Assembly: GCA_016192455.1 (NCBI GenBank)
Contig: JACPUC010000004.1
Coordinates: 1-62,663 of the forward strand
Origin: Candidatus Tectimicrobiota bacterium
GTDB lineage: Bacteria; JACPUC01
Reading direction: 5' to 3'
DNA: 62,663 nucleotides
Shown here: positions 31,836 to 39,931 of the stretch, in pieces
Numbering within the stretch: the stretch's first letter is position 1
Layout: the number at the start of each line of letters is the position of its first letter
Position numbers and translations under genes: made by a program
The notes under the pieces: generated by a model
What the model saw: the letters and a program-made list of their open reading frames with translations, nothing else
The model's database searches: none
What the model was told of the DNA's origin: nothing

Positions 31836-34454
31836 ATGCTCACCCTCCTGCGCGTCGTCAGCCTGCGCTACTACCGCGCCAACCTCTTGCGCACCGCCAT
31901 CACGGTGCTGGGGGTGACGCTGGGGGTGGCGGTGCTGGCGGCGATCCGCATCACCAACGTGAGCACGCTGCGGGCCTTCGAGCGCTCGGTGGAGGCCATC
32001 GCCGGGCGGGCGCGGCTGCAGGTGATGAGCGACGGCGGCAGCTTCGATGAGCGGCTGCTCCCCATCGCGCGGCGGCAACCGGGCGTGGCGGCGGCGGCGC
32101 CGGTGGTCGAGGCGCGCATGCTCGTGGCGGGCACGCCCGGCGAGATGCTCCCGGTGGTCGGCGTCGACCTCCTGGCCGATCGGGCCGTGCGCGACTATGA
32201 CTTCAAGCGGGGGCCGCGCGAGAGGCGCGGGGCGGCGAGCGCAAACGGGGCGGACGCGGCGCCGCAGCCCGCCCCCCTCGACCTCCTCGTCCAGCCCAAC
32301 GCCATCCTCCTCAGCGAGCGTTTCGCCGAGCGCTATGGCCTGCGCGTCGGCTCGCGCCTCGACCTCTTCACCCCCACCGGCAAGAAGCAGTTCGAGATCA
32401 AGGCGCTGCTCGGCTTCCAGGGGCCGGCGCGGGCGCTCAGCGGCAACTTCGCGGTGCTCGACATCGCCGCGGCCCAGGTGCACCTCGAGAAGCTCGGCCG
32501 GCTCGACCGCATCGACGTGGCGCTGCAGCCGGGATTCCCGCTCGATGACGTGCAGGCGCGCCTGCAGCACGCCCTGGGGGAGCGTGTGCGGGTGGAGCGG
32601 CCGGAGAGCCGCACCGCCTCCGTCGAGCAGATGCTGCGCTCCTTTCACGTCAACCTCTTCGCCCTCAGCCTCATCGCCCTCTTCGTGGGCATGTTCCTCA
32701 TCTACAACACCGTCTCCTTCGCCGTGGTGCAGCGCCGCAAGGAGATCGGCATCCTGCGCTCCCTGGGGGTGACGCGGCGCAGGATCGGCTGGCTCTTCCT
32801 CGTCGAGACGCTCGCCCTGGGGTTCGCCGGATCAATCCTCGGCCTCCTCCTCGGCCTTCTCCTCTCGAAGGGAGCGCTGCAGCTCGTCTCGAACACGGTG
32901 ACGACCCTCTTCATCCTGGTGAGCGTGCGGGACCTGACGGTGACGCCAGGGACGGTGCTGCTGGGGCTGGTCCTTGGCACGCTGAGCGCGCCGCTCTCGG
33001 CGCTGCCGCCGATCGTGTCCGCCACCTGCGTGGCGCCCACCGCGGCCCTGCAGCGGACGGGGGCCGAACTGGCGTTCCAGCAGCGGGGGCTGCGCCGGGG
33101 GGTGGCGCGGCTCACCCTCGCGGGGATCCTCGGCTTGCTGCTCGCCTGGGTGTTGGCGGGACTGAAGGCGGTGAACGACGTGCCCCTCTTCGGTTACGCC
33201 GCCTGCTTTGTCACCGTGCTGGGGGCGGCGCTCCTGATGCCGCTCGGCACGCTTCTCGCCACGCGCCTGGCGCGGCCGCCGCTGGAGCGGCTCTTCGGCA
33301 TCGAGGGGCGCCTCGCCGGCGACAACCTGCGCAGCTCGCTCGGCCGCACCTCGATTGCAATCGCCGCCCTCATGGCGGGGTTCGCCATGGTGGTGAGCGT
33401 CGGCACCATGATCCACAGCTTCAAGCAAACGGTGACCGCGTGGGTGGAGCAGACGGTGCGCGCCGACCTGGTGATCAATCAGGCCTCTCCCGTCTCCAGC
33501 TCGGCGAACGTGAAGATGCCGGCCCGCATCGCAACGGAGATCGCCAGCGTGGAGGGCGTGGCGGAGGTGGACCGCTTCAAGGCCGTGAACGTGCGCTACC
33601 GCGGCCGGCCGGTGTTCATGGCGGTTGGCGAGCTGGACATCTTCGGGCGTTACAGCCGCTTCTTCTTCCTGGAAGGGAGGAAGACCGAGGCCCTGCGGCA
33701 GGTCATCGAGAACGGCGCCGTGCTCATCTCCGAGAACTTCAGCGTCAGGACGGGCCTGCATCGCGGCGACACCCTGCGCCTCGCCACGCCGTCCGGACCG
33801 GCTGAGTTCCCGATCGCCGGGGTCCTGCTCGACTACACCTCCGATCGCGGCACGATCACCATCGACCGCCGGACGTTCCTGAAGTACTGGCAAGATGACC
33901 TCGTCGACACCCTCGGCGTCTTCCTGCGGCCGGGCTTCGATCCGCAGGCCGTCGCCCAGGCCATCACGCGGCGTTTCGGCGAGCGCTACAGCCTCTTCGT
34001 GATGACCAACAAGGCCTTCAAGGCGGAGATCGTGAAGATCCTCGATCAGTCGTTCCAGATCACCTATGCCCTGGAGATCATCGCCATGATCGTGGCCCTC
34101 CTCGGCATCCTCAACGCCCTCTTCGCCTCCATCATCGAGCGCACGCGAGAGATCGGCATCCTGCGCTCCGTGGGCGCCGTGGCCCGGCAAATCCGGCGCA
34201 TCGTCATGGTCGAGGCGGCACTCATGGGGCTGGTGGCGGAACTGACCGGGTTCCTCACCGGCGTGGCGCTGGCCTACCTCCTGATCAACGTCATCAACAA
34301 GCAGTCGTTCGGCTGGACCATCCAGACCGCCTATCCGGCGGCGTTCCTGATCGTCTCCACCCTCGTCATCTTCCTCACCGCCTGCCTGGCCGGCTACCTG
34401 CCGGCACGCCGCGCCGCCGCCACCGATCTGAAGGAAGCCCTGCACTACGAGTGA
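31836..34454 (+). CDS. ABC exporter permease, FtsX/LolC-type duplicated
   Basis: 872 residues. The first membrane helix is near the start (LLRTAITVLGVTLGVAVLAA), followed by a periplasmic MacB_PCD domain (~residues 45-260). The FtsX core begins FALSLIALFVGMFLIYNTVS and has VQRRKEIGILRSLGVTRRRI. After a second helix set comes a second periplasmic domain (VEGVAEVDRFKAVNVRYRG...), and then a second FtsX core, TREIGILRSVGAVARQIRRI. The protein ends ARRAAATDLKEALHYE. Two FtsX modules in one chain are typical of the lipoprotein/macrolide-type exporters. With the ATPase at 30265 it would form an inner-membrane exporter, presumably for lipids, lipoproteins or peptides. Confidence 0.9.
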   Translation: MLTLLRVVSLRYYRANLLRTAITVLGVTLGVAVLAAIRITNVSTLRAFERSVEAIAGRARLQVMSDGGSFDERLLPIARRQPGVAAAAPVVEARMLVAGTPGEMLPVVGVDLLADRAVRDYDFKRGPRERRGAASANGADAAPQPAPLDLLVQPNAILLSERFAERYGLRVGSRLDLFTPTGKKQFEIKALLGFQGPARALSGNFAVLDIAAAQVHLEKLGRLDRIDVALQPGFPLDDVQARLQHALGERVRVERPESRTASVEQMLRSFHVNLFALSLIALFVGMFLIYNTVSFAVVQRRKEIGILRSLGVTRRRIGWLFLVETLALGFAGSILGLLLGLLLSKGALQLVSNTVTTLFILVSVRDLTVTPGTVLLGLVLGTLSAPLSALPPIVSATCVAPTAALQRTGAELAFQQRGLRRGVARLTLAGILGLLLAWVLAGLKAVNDVPLFGYAACFVTVLGAALLMPLGTLLATRLARPPLERLFGIEGRLAGDNLRSSLGRTSIAIAALMAGFAMVVSVGTMIHSFKQTVTAWVEQTVRADLVINQASPVSSSANVKMPARIATEIASVEGVAEVDRFKAVNVRYRGRPVFMAVGELDIFGRYSRFFFLEGRKTEALRQVIENGAVLISENFSVRTGLHRGDTLRLATPSGPAEFPIAGVLLDYTSDRGTITIDRRTFLKYWQDDLVDTLGVFLRPGFDPQAVAQAITRRFGERYSLFVMTNKAFKAEIVKILDQSFQITYALEIIAMIVALLGILNALFASIIERTREIGILRSVGAVARQIRRIVMVEAALMGLVAELTGFLTGVALAYLLINVINKQSFGWTIQTAYPAAFLIVSTLVIFLTACLAGYLPARRAAATDLKEALHYE

Positions 34455-34792
34455 CGCTCCCCAGAGGCAGGGTGAACCGCCGCCGGAACGTAGCATGCTC
34501 CCAGGTTTCCTTGCCACAGGGTGGGCTTTGTTAACGGTGGCGGGTTCGGTTGGAGCGCCTATACTGTACGGTACAGTTTGACGCTCATCGAGGCAGCAAC
34601 CTGAAGCAGGCGGGCGCTCCGAGGCGGAAGGACGGTGTGCGCCGCAAGCGCAGGCTGCTGCCGCACGGCGCGGTTTCAGGGCGGGCTCCGACGCGGGGTT
34701 CGCGCGTCAACTCTGACCCACGATGATGGAGGACGACGACGTAGCGCTGCAGGTGCATGCCCGCGGCGCGCCATGGAGGAATGGAGGGAGCC
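34455..34792. other. Intergenic with a perfect palindrome
   Basis: No gene. Contains the 15-bp palindrome listed separately and, around 34555, a TATACT-like box. Confidence 0.5.
34563..34577. promoter_or_regulatory. Perfect palindrome, candidate repressor operator
   Basis: ACTGTACGGTACAGT: two 7-bp arms around a central G/C base, embedded in TATACTGTAC..., so it overlaps a possible -10 box. It lies 216 bp before the GlgC-like start. The form is that of TetR- or GntR-type operators; no regulator gene is adjacent. Confidence 0.45.
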
Positions 34793-36100
34793 ATGTCTTC
34801 ACGTACACTGGTGGTGATCACCGCTGGCGCCCCACAGCCTCACTTCTCCCCTCTCTCAGCCACCCATGATCGGGCTGCCACCTCATTTGCGGGCGCGTAT
34901 CGAATCATCGACTTCGCCCTCAGCAACTGCCTCAATTCCGGTCTGCGACGCATCCTCGTTCTGACGCCATCCCACGCCCGGGACCTCCGCGACCACCTGG
35001 GCGCGAATTGGGGCCAGCTCAACACCTCGGCGTCCGAGTTTCTCCTCACCCTCTCGCCGGAGGAAATCGCCGGCGCCGTGGAGTCCGCGGAGCAAGGTGA
35101 CGGCGCGGCGCTCTGCCACAGCCTCTCGTACATCGCCAGCGTGGCGCCGGACCTCGTGCTCGTCCTCGCCGCAAATCAAATCTATGCCCTGGACTATGGC
35201 GCCCTCGTCGACTTCCACCTCAGCAAGGGCGCCGGCGCAACCGTGGCGGCCTTCCCGGTGGCAGCGGACGAAGTCCAGCGCTACCACATCCTGGAGGTCA
35301 ACGCGCAGGCGCGCGTCATCAGCCTGGAAGAGCGGCCGGCTTCGTTCATGCCGCTCGATGCCTCGATCCCGCCGCTTGCCTGCATGGGCGTCTACCTCTT
35401 CACCCACGATGTGCTGCGCGGCATCCTCCTTGAGGCGAGCGCCGATGCCGGCGGCAGCCGGTCGCTGGCAGGAGACTTCCTGCCCGCCCTGGTGTGGAAC
35501 GAGCAGTTTTACGCCTACCGCGTCCCCCGCGCCGAGCGCCCCTTCTTCTGGCGGGAGATCAGCACCGTCGATGACTACTGGGCGGCCTCCATGGAGCTGC
35601 TGACGAACCCGGCGGCGTTCGACCCCACCGACCCGGCGTGGCCGATGCGCGCGGCGGCGCGGCAAGCCAGCATGCCGCCCGCGCTCGTGCGGCACTTTCG
35701 ACCAACCTCCGCGGCCCCGGCCGGGGTGGAGCAGTCGATCGTGGCCGACGACTGCCGCGGCAGCGGCGCCCAGGTGCTGAAGTCGGTGCTCTCCCCGGGA
35801 GTGCGGCTGGGGGCCAACTCGAGCCTCGTCGAGTCGGTGCTGCTCGAAGAGACCGCGGTAGGAGAGAACTGCCGCCTGAGCCGCGTCATCCTCGACCGTG
35901 GGGTCGCCATTCCAGCGGATACGGAGATCGGCCTCAACCCAGAGGAGGATCGCCGCTGGTTCCACGTGACTCCGAACGGCATCGTCGTGGTCACGGCGGA
36001 GAGCATCGAGCGCTACGAGCGCGGCCGGCTGCGGCCGACCAAAGTCGCGGCACGCGATGGGACGAACCACAACCCCAGCGACGCGCACGCCGTCCCCTGA
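34793..36100 (+). CDS. GlgC/GlgD-like protein, probably catalytically inactive
   Basis: 435 residues from ATG 34793 (GGAGG upstream). Homology to ADP-glucose pyrophosphorylase is clear (AYRIIDFALSNCLNSGLRRI, ACMGVYLFTHDVL, FWREISTVDDYWAASMELL, and a left-handed beta-helix C-terminus with SVLSPGVRLGANSSLVESVL). The catalytic sites are altered. The GGxGxRL nucleotide loop reads AGAPQPHFSPLSATHDRA, losing the glycines, Arg and Lys. The GTADA-type motif is GDGAA, and the catalytic Asp of AGDHIY is Asn (LAANQIYALDYG). It resembles GlgD-type non-catalytic subunits, which support glycogen synthesis as regulatory partners. No partner GlgC is in the window. Confidence 0.8.
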   Translation: MSSRTLVVITAGAPQPHFSPLSATHDRAATSFAGAYRIIDFALSNCLNSGLRRILVLTPSHARDLRDHLGANWGQLNTSASEFLLTLSPEEIAGAVESAEQGDGAALCHSLSYIASVAPDLVLVLAANQIYALDYGALVDFHLSKGAGATVAAFPVAADEVQRYHILEVNAQARVISLEERPASFMPLDASIPPLACMGVYLFTHDVLRGILLEASADAGGSRSLAGDFLPALVWNEQFYAYRVPRAERPFFWREISTVDDYWAASMELLTNPAAFDPTDPAWPMRAAARQASMPPALVRHFRPTSAAPAGVEQSIVADDCRGSGAQVLKSVLSPGVRLGANSSLVESVLLEETAVGENCRLSRVILDRGVAIPADTEIGLNPEEDRRWFHVTPNGIVVVTAESIERYERGRLRPTKVAARDGTNHNPSDAHAVP

Positions 36101-36241
36101 CGTCGGGCCATGGGGGGAACGACATCAATTCGGGCACCTCGCCAGGACGGCACGGTTCCGCGCACTGGCGGCTCCAGTGAAGAAGTTCCAGCACTGCGGG
36201 GCTGGCATCCTGCCCTTCGAGGTACCCCCTTCTCGCCAGCC

Positions 36242-37525
36242 TCACCGCGTGTAGAGCCGTTCCGCCACTGAGAGATCTCCCGCTGTGGTGGCGGCCTGAA
36301 AGCGTAGCGCCAAGGGCACGGGCAATCCAGGAAGGGGGAAGGGGAGGTCGGCGAACTCGAGGCTGGCAAGCTCTCCAGCCACCTCCAGGCTGCCAATCCC
36401 CGCGGAGATCAGCTCGCCGAGCGCCGCTGCTTCAAGGACGAGCGCCTCCCCCACGCTGAGGCGCAGGCTCGCCACATCCAGCGCCGACAGGGGGGAGAGG
36501 GTCAGGCGCAGGGTGAAGGTGGGGGTGGTGATGGCGCCGCTCTCCGGGCTGATGGTCAGCAGCAACCTGTCGCCCGCCGCGACCTGCTGCTCCAACGGCA
36601 GGCGAAGCATGGTGTCCGCCTCGAAGTTCGGCACCCAGAGCGCGCCGTCCAGCGGGTTGATCCCCAGGTCCGCCGCGCTTTCCAGGTTATCGAGAATGAC
36701 CTGCCGCTCGCCGGCGGGCGCGAGGCGCGTCACCCTGCCGCGGCTGAACTCCGAGACGTAGAGGTTTCCCGCCGCATCCAGCGCCAGTCCGTCGAGGCCG
36801 CGAAAGCCGTCCGCCACCACCTCGAAGCTCCCCGGCCCGCGGCGGCGGAGCACCCGGTCGTTCACCGCCAGCAGCAGCGTCCCGCCGGGCTCGCAGAGCA
36901 GGCCGTTCACGCCGGCGAGCCCCTCCGCCTCCAGCGTCACCAGCCCCTCGGGGGTAACACGGAAGACGCGACCCGCGCTTGAGTCGCTCACCCAAATGTT
37001 CCACGTGGAACATATGGCGACATCATTGAGAAATGAAGGGGTTACGGGGAATTCTTGCGGGCCCGCCAGGAGCTGCGCGTCACCGTCGGCGTCCACCCGC
37101 CAGAGGCGATCGACATCGCTCACCACGAGGCGACCGCCGGGGTCGAAGGCCAGCCCCTTCGGATCGTTGAGGCCGGCGGCGAAGGGATCGGCAAGGACGT
37201 TGCCCGCGGCGTCGAGCTGAGTGATGCGGCCATCACCGTCCGCCGCGCCGGGGTTGAAGGCGCCGATGTTGGAGACGTAGACCCGTCCCTGGCGGTCAAA
37301 CGCCACACTCTCCGGCGTGGCGAAGCCGGGGAGGCGCAGCGGCTCCTGGGCCTCGGCCGCGGCGGCGAGGAGGGCGCCGGAGAAGGCGCGCCAGAGAGCA
37401 GGCGGGGAGAGGCTCGGGACGCCGGCAAGGGTGGAGAGGAGGATGAGGAGGCGCGCCAGCTTCGGGGCGAGGCCCAGGGCGAACCCCAGCCTGGCGAGGT
37501 GGCGTCTCTGCCGCGTGCCGCTCAT
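36242..37525 (-). CDS. Secreted NHL/SMP-30-like beta-propeller protein
   Basis: 427 residues. A signal peptide-like start is followed by repeated propeller blades: GFATPESVAFDRQGRVYVSN, LNDPKGLAFDPGGRLVVSDV, FLNDVAICSTWNIWVSDSSA, FRGLDGLALDAAGNLYVSEF and DLGINPLDGALWVPNFEADT. The C-terminal 130 residues are an acidic beta-rich region with no clear family. It probably binds a ligand or hydrolyses a lactone outside the cytoplasm, but no lactonase residues stand out. The third blade departs from the usual D-x-x-G-N pattern exactly where the gene contains a parS site (STWNI). A parS element within a coding frame is unusual but known. Confidence 0.75.
   Translation of the reverse strand: MSGTRQRRHLARLGFALGLAPKLARLLILLSTLAGVPSLSPPALWRAFSGALLAAAAEAQEPLRLPGFATPESVAFDRQGRVYVSNIGAFNPGAADGDGRITQLDAAGNVLADPFAAGLNDPKGLAFDPGGRLVVSDVDRLWRVDADGDAQLLAGPQEFPVTPSFLNDVAICSTWNIWVSDSSAGRVFRVTPEGLVTLEAEGLAGVNGLLCEPGGTLLLAVNDRVLRRRGPGSFEVVADGFRGLDGLALDAAGNLYVSEFSRGRVTRLAPAGERQVILDNLESAADLGINPLDGALWVPNFEADTMLRLPLEQQVAAGDRLLLTISPESGAITTPTFTLRLTLSPLSALDVASLRLSVGEALVLEAAALGELISAGIGSLEVAGELASLEFADLPFPLPGLPVPLALRFQAATTAGDLSVAERLYTR
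36997..37012. promoter_or_regulatory. parS centromere site (ParB-binding)
   Basis: TGTTCCACGTGGAACA, a perfect 16-bp palindrome and one of the recognised consensus forms of chromosomal parS (core TTYCACGTGRAA). ParB spreads from such sites to organise the origin region. It lies inside the propeller gene. Confidence 0.8.
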
Positions 37526-37604
37526 CGGCGGCCTCCCTGCGCCAGCACTGCCTGCCGAGCGCGCCTGCCGCCGCCACAGGTGAAGGAATGGAGGGGAGAC
37601 GCCA

Positions 37605-38867
37605 CTACGAGAAGCTCATGCTGCAGTAGCTCACGGTGGCTCCGCCGTTGGCTTCGAGCTGCTTGATGAAGCTGTACCTCAAGAGGCGGCCTTCGGAGGC
37701 CTCGATGGTGCGCAGAAAGGCGTAGATGGGGGCGAGACCGCAGATGCGTCGGCGCTCCTGGTGGGGGTGCGCGCTGCGGAAGAAGGCTTCGGCATCGAGC
37801 GCCTCGGCATGGCGCAGCAGGTCGCGGTCGGCCGCGGCCATGCCGCGCAGCTCTCCCTCGGTGGGGGGACGCGGGTCGCCATAGCGCTGGCCGATGTGGC
37901 AGAGGTCCACGCTGGCCACGAGGCAGACGCGCTTCCCCGAGGCGGCGATGCCGGCGCGCAGGTGTTCGAGGAAGGCGCGGATTTGCGGCACCTCCCAGGG
38001 GCTCGACGCGCCGTCAGGAAGGAGATCGAAGGTGGCGACCAGGATCGGCAGGATCGAGACCGGCCCCTGCCCCCCAAAGAGGTGCTGCAGGAAGAGCGTT
38101 TGAAACTCGATGGTATGCTCCAGCTTGTGGACCATCTCCTCTGACAACAGGTCCTCGCCACAGCCGGAGAGCAACGTGTCGAGGAATTCCTGATCGGTGC
38201 GCAGCGTCCCCAGGGGGGTTTGGAAGTGCTTGCGGGTGAGGGCGAAGAAGGTGCGCAGGGGGCTATGGCAGGTGCCGAAAATGATGAACAGATCAGGTCG
38301 CTCGGCCTCGGCGAGCTCCTTGTAGGCCCAGGCATAGCAGGGGCCGCCGAAGCGCAGATCGATGTGCGGTGCGATGATGCCGCTGAGGCGGCGGCGCCGG
38401 GACCATGCATCCCCAGGCTGGGGCGGGGCTGCCGGCCCGTCCCGGCCGGTGAAGAAGCCGGTGAGCTGGTAGCGCAGCTTCTCGGCATCGGCGTGGTAGC
38501 TTTGCCCCGCGTGCGCCGCCGGCCGTTCGCTCGCCTCCCGGAAGCTGCGCTCCAGCGCCTGGCGGCGCTCCGCACATCGCTGGCTGTCGAGGAAGTAGTG
38601 CTCGTCGAGCTGGGCGATGAGCTGCTGAATCGTGTCCGAGGCAATAAGGTCGCCGAAGCGCCGCGTGTATGCGGCCTGCACATCGAGAACGGAATTCTGG
38701 CCATTGAACAAGGAGACGAGGAAGGTGGCTTGCTCCGGCAGGAAAAGCAGCTTCTCGGCAATAAGCTCCGGGTCCTGCAGGCAGATGAGCTGCTGTCCCT
38801 GGCGCCGGATCGGAAAGGCGTTGACGCTTGGCCGCAGACGAGGGTACTCCATCATGGTGCTCTTCAT
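37605..38867 (-). CDS. AmmeMemoRadiSam system protein B (Memo family)
   Basis: 420 residues from ATG 38867 (a second ATG at 38855 is possible). The N-terminal 160 residues (LRPSVNAFPIRRQGQQLICL, LLFLPEQATFLVSLFNGQNS) are an extension that precedes the Memo domain. The Memo domain starts GIIAPHIDLRFGGPCYAWAY (the first metal His-Asp) and has FGTCHSPLRTFFALTRKHFQ. Then come HKLEHTIEFQTLFLQHLFG, VCLVASVDLCHIGQRYGDPR and YSFIKQLEANGGATVSYCSM. Memo proteins bind metal, act as dioxygenase-like enzymes in some cases, and here form one member of the AmmeMemoRadiSam set, whose AMMECR1 and radical SAM partners are not in the window. Product unknown. Confidence 0.8.
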   Translation of the reverse strand: MKSTMMEYPRLRPSVNAFPIRRQGQQLICLQDPELIAEKLLFLPEQATFLVSLFNGQNSVLDVQAAYTRRFGDLIASDTIQQLIAQLDEHYFLDSQRCAERRQALERSFREASERPAAHAGQSYHADAEKLRYQLTGFFTGRDGPAAPPQPGDAWSRRRRLSGIIAPHIDLRFGGPCYAWAYKELAEAERPDLFIIFGTCHSPLRTFFALTRKHFQTPLGTLRTDQEFLDTLLSGCGEDLLSEEMVHKLEHTIEFQTLFLQHLFGGQGPVSILPILVATFDLLPDGASSPWEVPQIRAFLEHLRAGIAASGKRVCLVASVDLCHIGQRYGDPRPPTEGELRGMAAADRDLLRHAEALDAEAFFRSAHPHQERRRICGLAPIYAFLRTIEASEGRLLRYSFIKQLEANGGATVSYCSMSFS

Positions 38868-39028
38868 CTCATTGCCGAAGCTGGGCCGCACCCTTGCGGA
38901 GAGTCCACCGGGGCGCCGGTGGCGCCGTCGCCCCGCGTGCAAGGGGGACGGTCCCACGATCCCGCGGGCATTCCTGAGCGGCAACCGCGCGGGCGGGGGT
39001 CGGCTTGCGTTGGGGTTGGGATGCGACG

Positions 39029-39400
39029 CTACGAGCTCGTGAGGAGTTGCGAAGTATGCTGGGCCAGCTCGCCGAAGTTGCCGTTGAAGCGGGTGGCCGT
39101 GACCGAGAGATCGTCGATGTAGTGGTAGTTGCCACCGCGCGGTTTGTTGAAGATGATCTGGTGGTACTTGAAACCGTGCGCCTTCAGCCACGCCTCGGTC
39201 ACCTCGCGGTGCTCATCGGTGCGGGCGGTGATGAAACAGACGTAGCGCCCTTCCTCGTACCAGCGGTTGACCGATTCCACCGCGCCGGGCAGAGGCGGCG
39301 TGGTGACCATCTTCTCCGGCTCTTCATTGTCAACGTGCTCGCAGATGCAGCCGTCGATATCAATCATCATGTTCTTGCGATCAGATCGCTTCACGGCCAT
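39029..39400 (-). CDS. HAD-superfamily hydrolase, small
   Basis: 123 residues from ATG 39400. MMIDIDGCICEHVDNEEPEK contains the DxD phosphoesterase motif I (nucleophile Asp and general-acid Asp). YVCFITARTDEHREVTEAW gives motif II (Thr-Ala-Arg) and FNKPRGGNYHYIDDLSV gives the Lys motif III and the metal-binding DD of motif IV. It is much shorter than most HAD phosphatases and has no cap. The start is marked by GAGAGG. It stands alone between the Memo gene and an empty gap, on the same strand as malic enzyme; substrate unknown. Confidence 0.75.
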   Translation of the reverse strand: MAVKRSDRKNMMIDIDGCICEHVDNEEPEKMVTTPPLPGAVESVNRWYEEGRYVCFITARTDEHREVTEAWLKAHGFKYHQIIFNKPRGGNYHYIDDLSVTATRFNGNFGELAQHTSQLLTSS

Positions 39401-39931
39401 GGGGTGCACCACCTCTCCTGACATTCCCGGACAGGGGCAGTCGACCGGACAGGCATTCCCTCGCTGCAGCCAGTCTACGACGCTCACCCGCGAGAAGCAA
39501 ACCCTTTTTCAAGGTCTCCACGGCGCTCCGGCGCAGTGAACCCCACCCCTCTGAGCAGGACGTGGTCTCCTCCGAGGTCACGGTGCGCGTCATCTCTCCA
39601 TTTCAGCAGCGGGCTTCCGCTGTGATGAGTTCTCCCTCTACATCCCTCAAAAAGAGAGCAATCTGCGTGCCACGCCCTCCCGGTCGGGAGACTGGAGCAT
39701 CGCGCATCCCCCAGCCACGGCGCTGGTTCGCAACCCGCCCCCCTGGCGCCGTTTCCGTCAGCCGACGGGGGAAGCAGCCGCAGACGTTCGCGACGCGCCG
39801 CGCGGCGCGCCGGGGTCAGCCGCGTCGCCGCCGGGAGGCGGCCGCTCTCGCCGCCTCGCTGTATGCCTTCCCGCCTGCTGTTCCGCTGCAACGGCATCCT
39901 GGCATGCTCGAACCGCCGCACGCGGCTCGAT
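39401..39931. other. Intergenic, no gene seen
   Basis: 531 bp of GC-rich sequence downstream of malic enzyme and upstream of the HAD gene. No coding frame with recognisable content, no obvious terminator. Confidence 0.5.

Noticed and set aside
35958-35975. Second parS-like site (GGTTCCACGTGACT); a similar one at 58815
   Set aside because: Only one arm matches the consensus; not palindromic enough.
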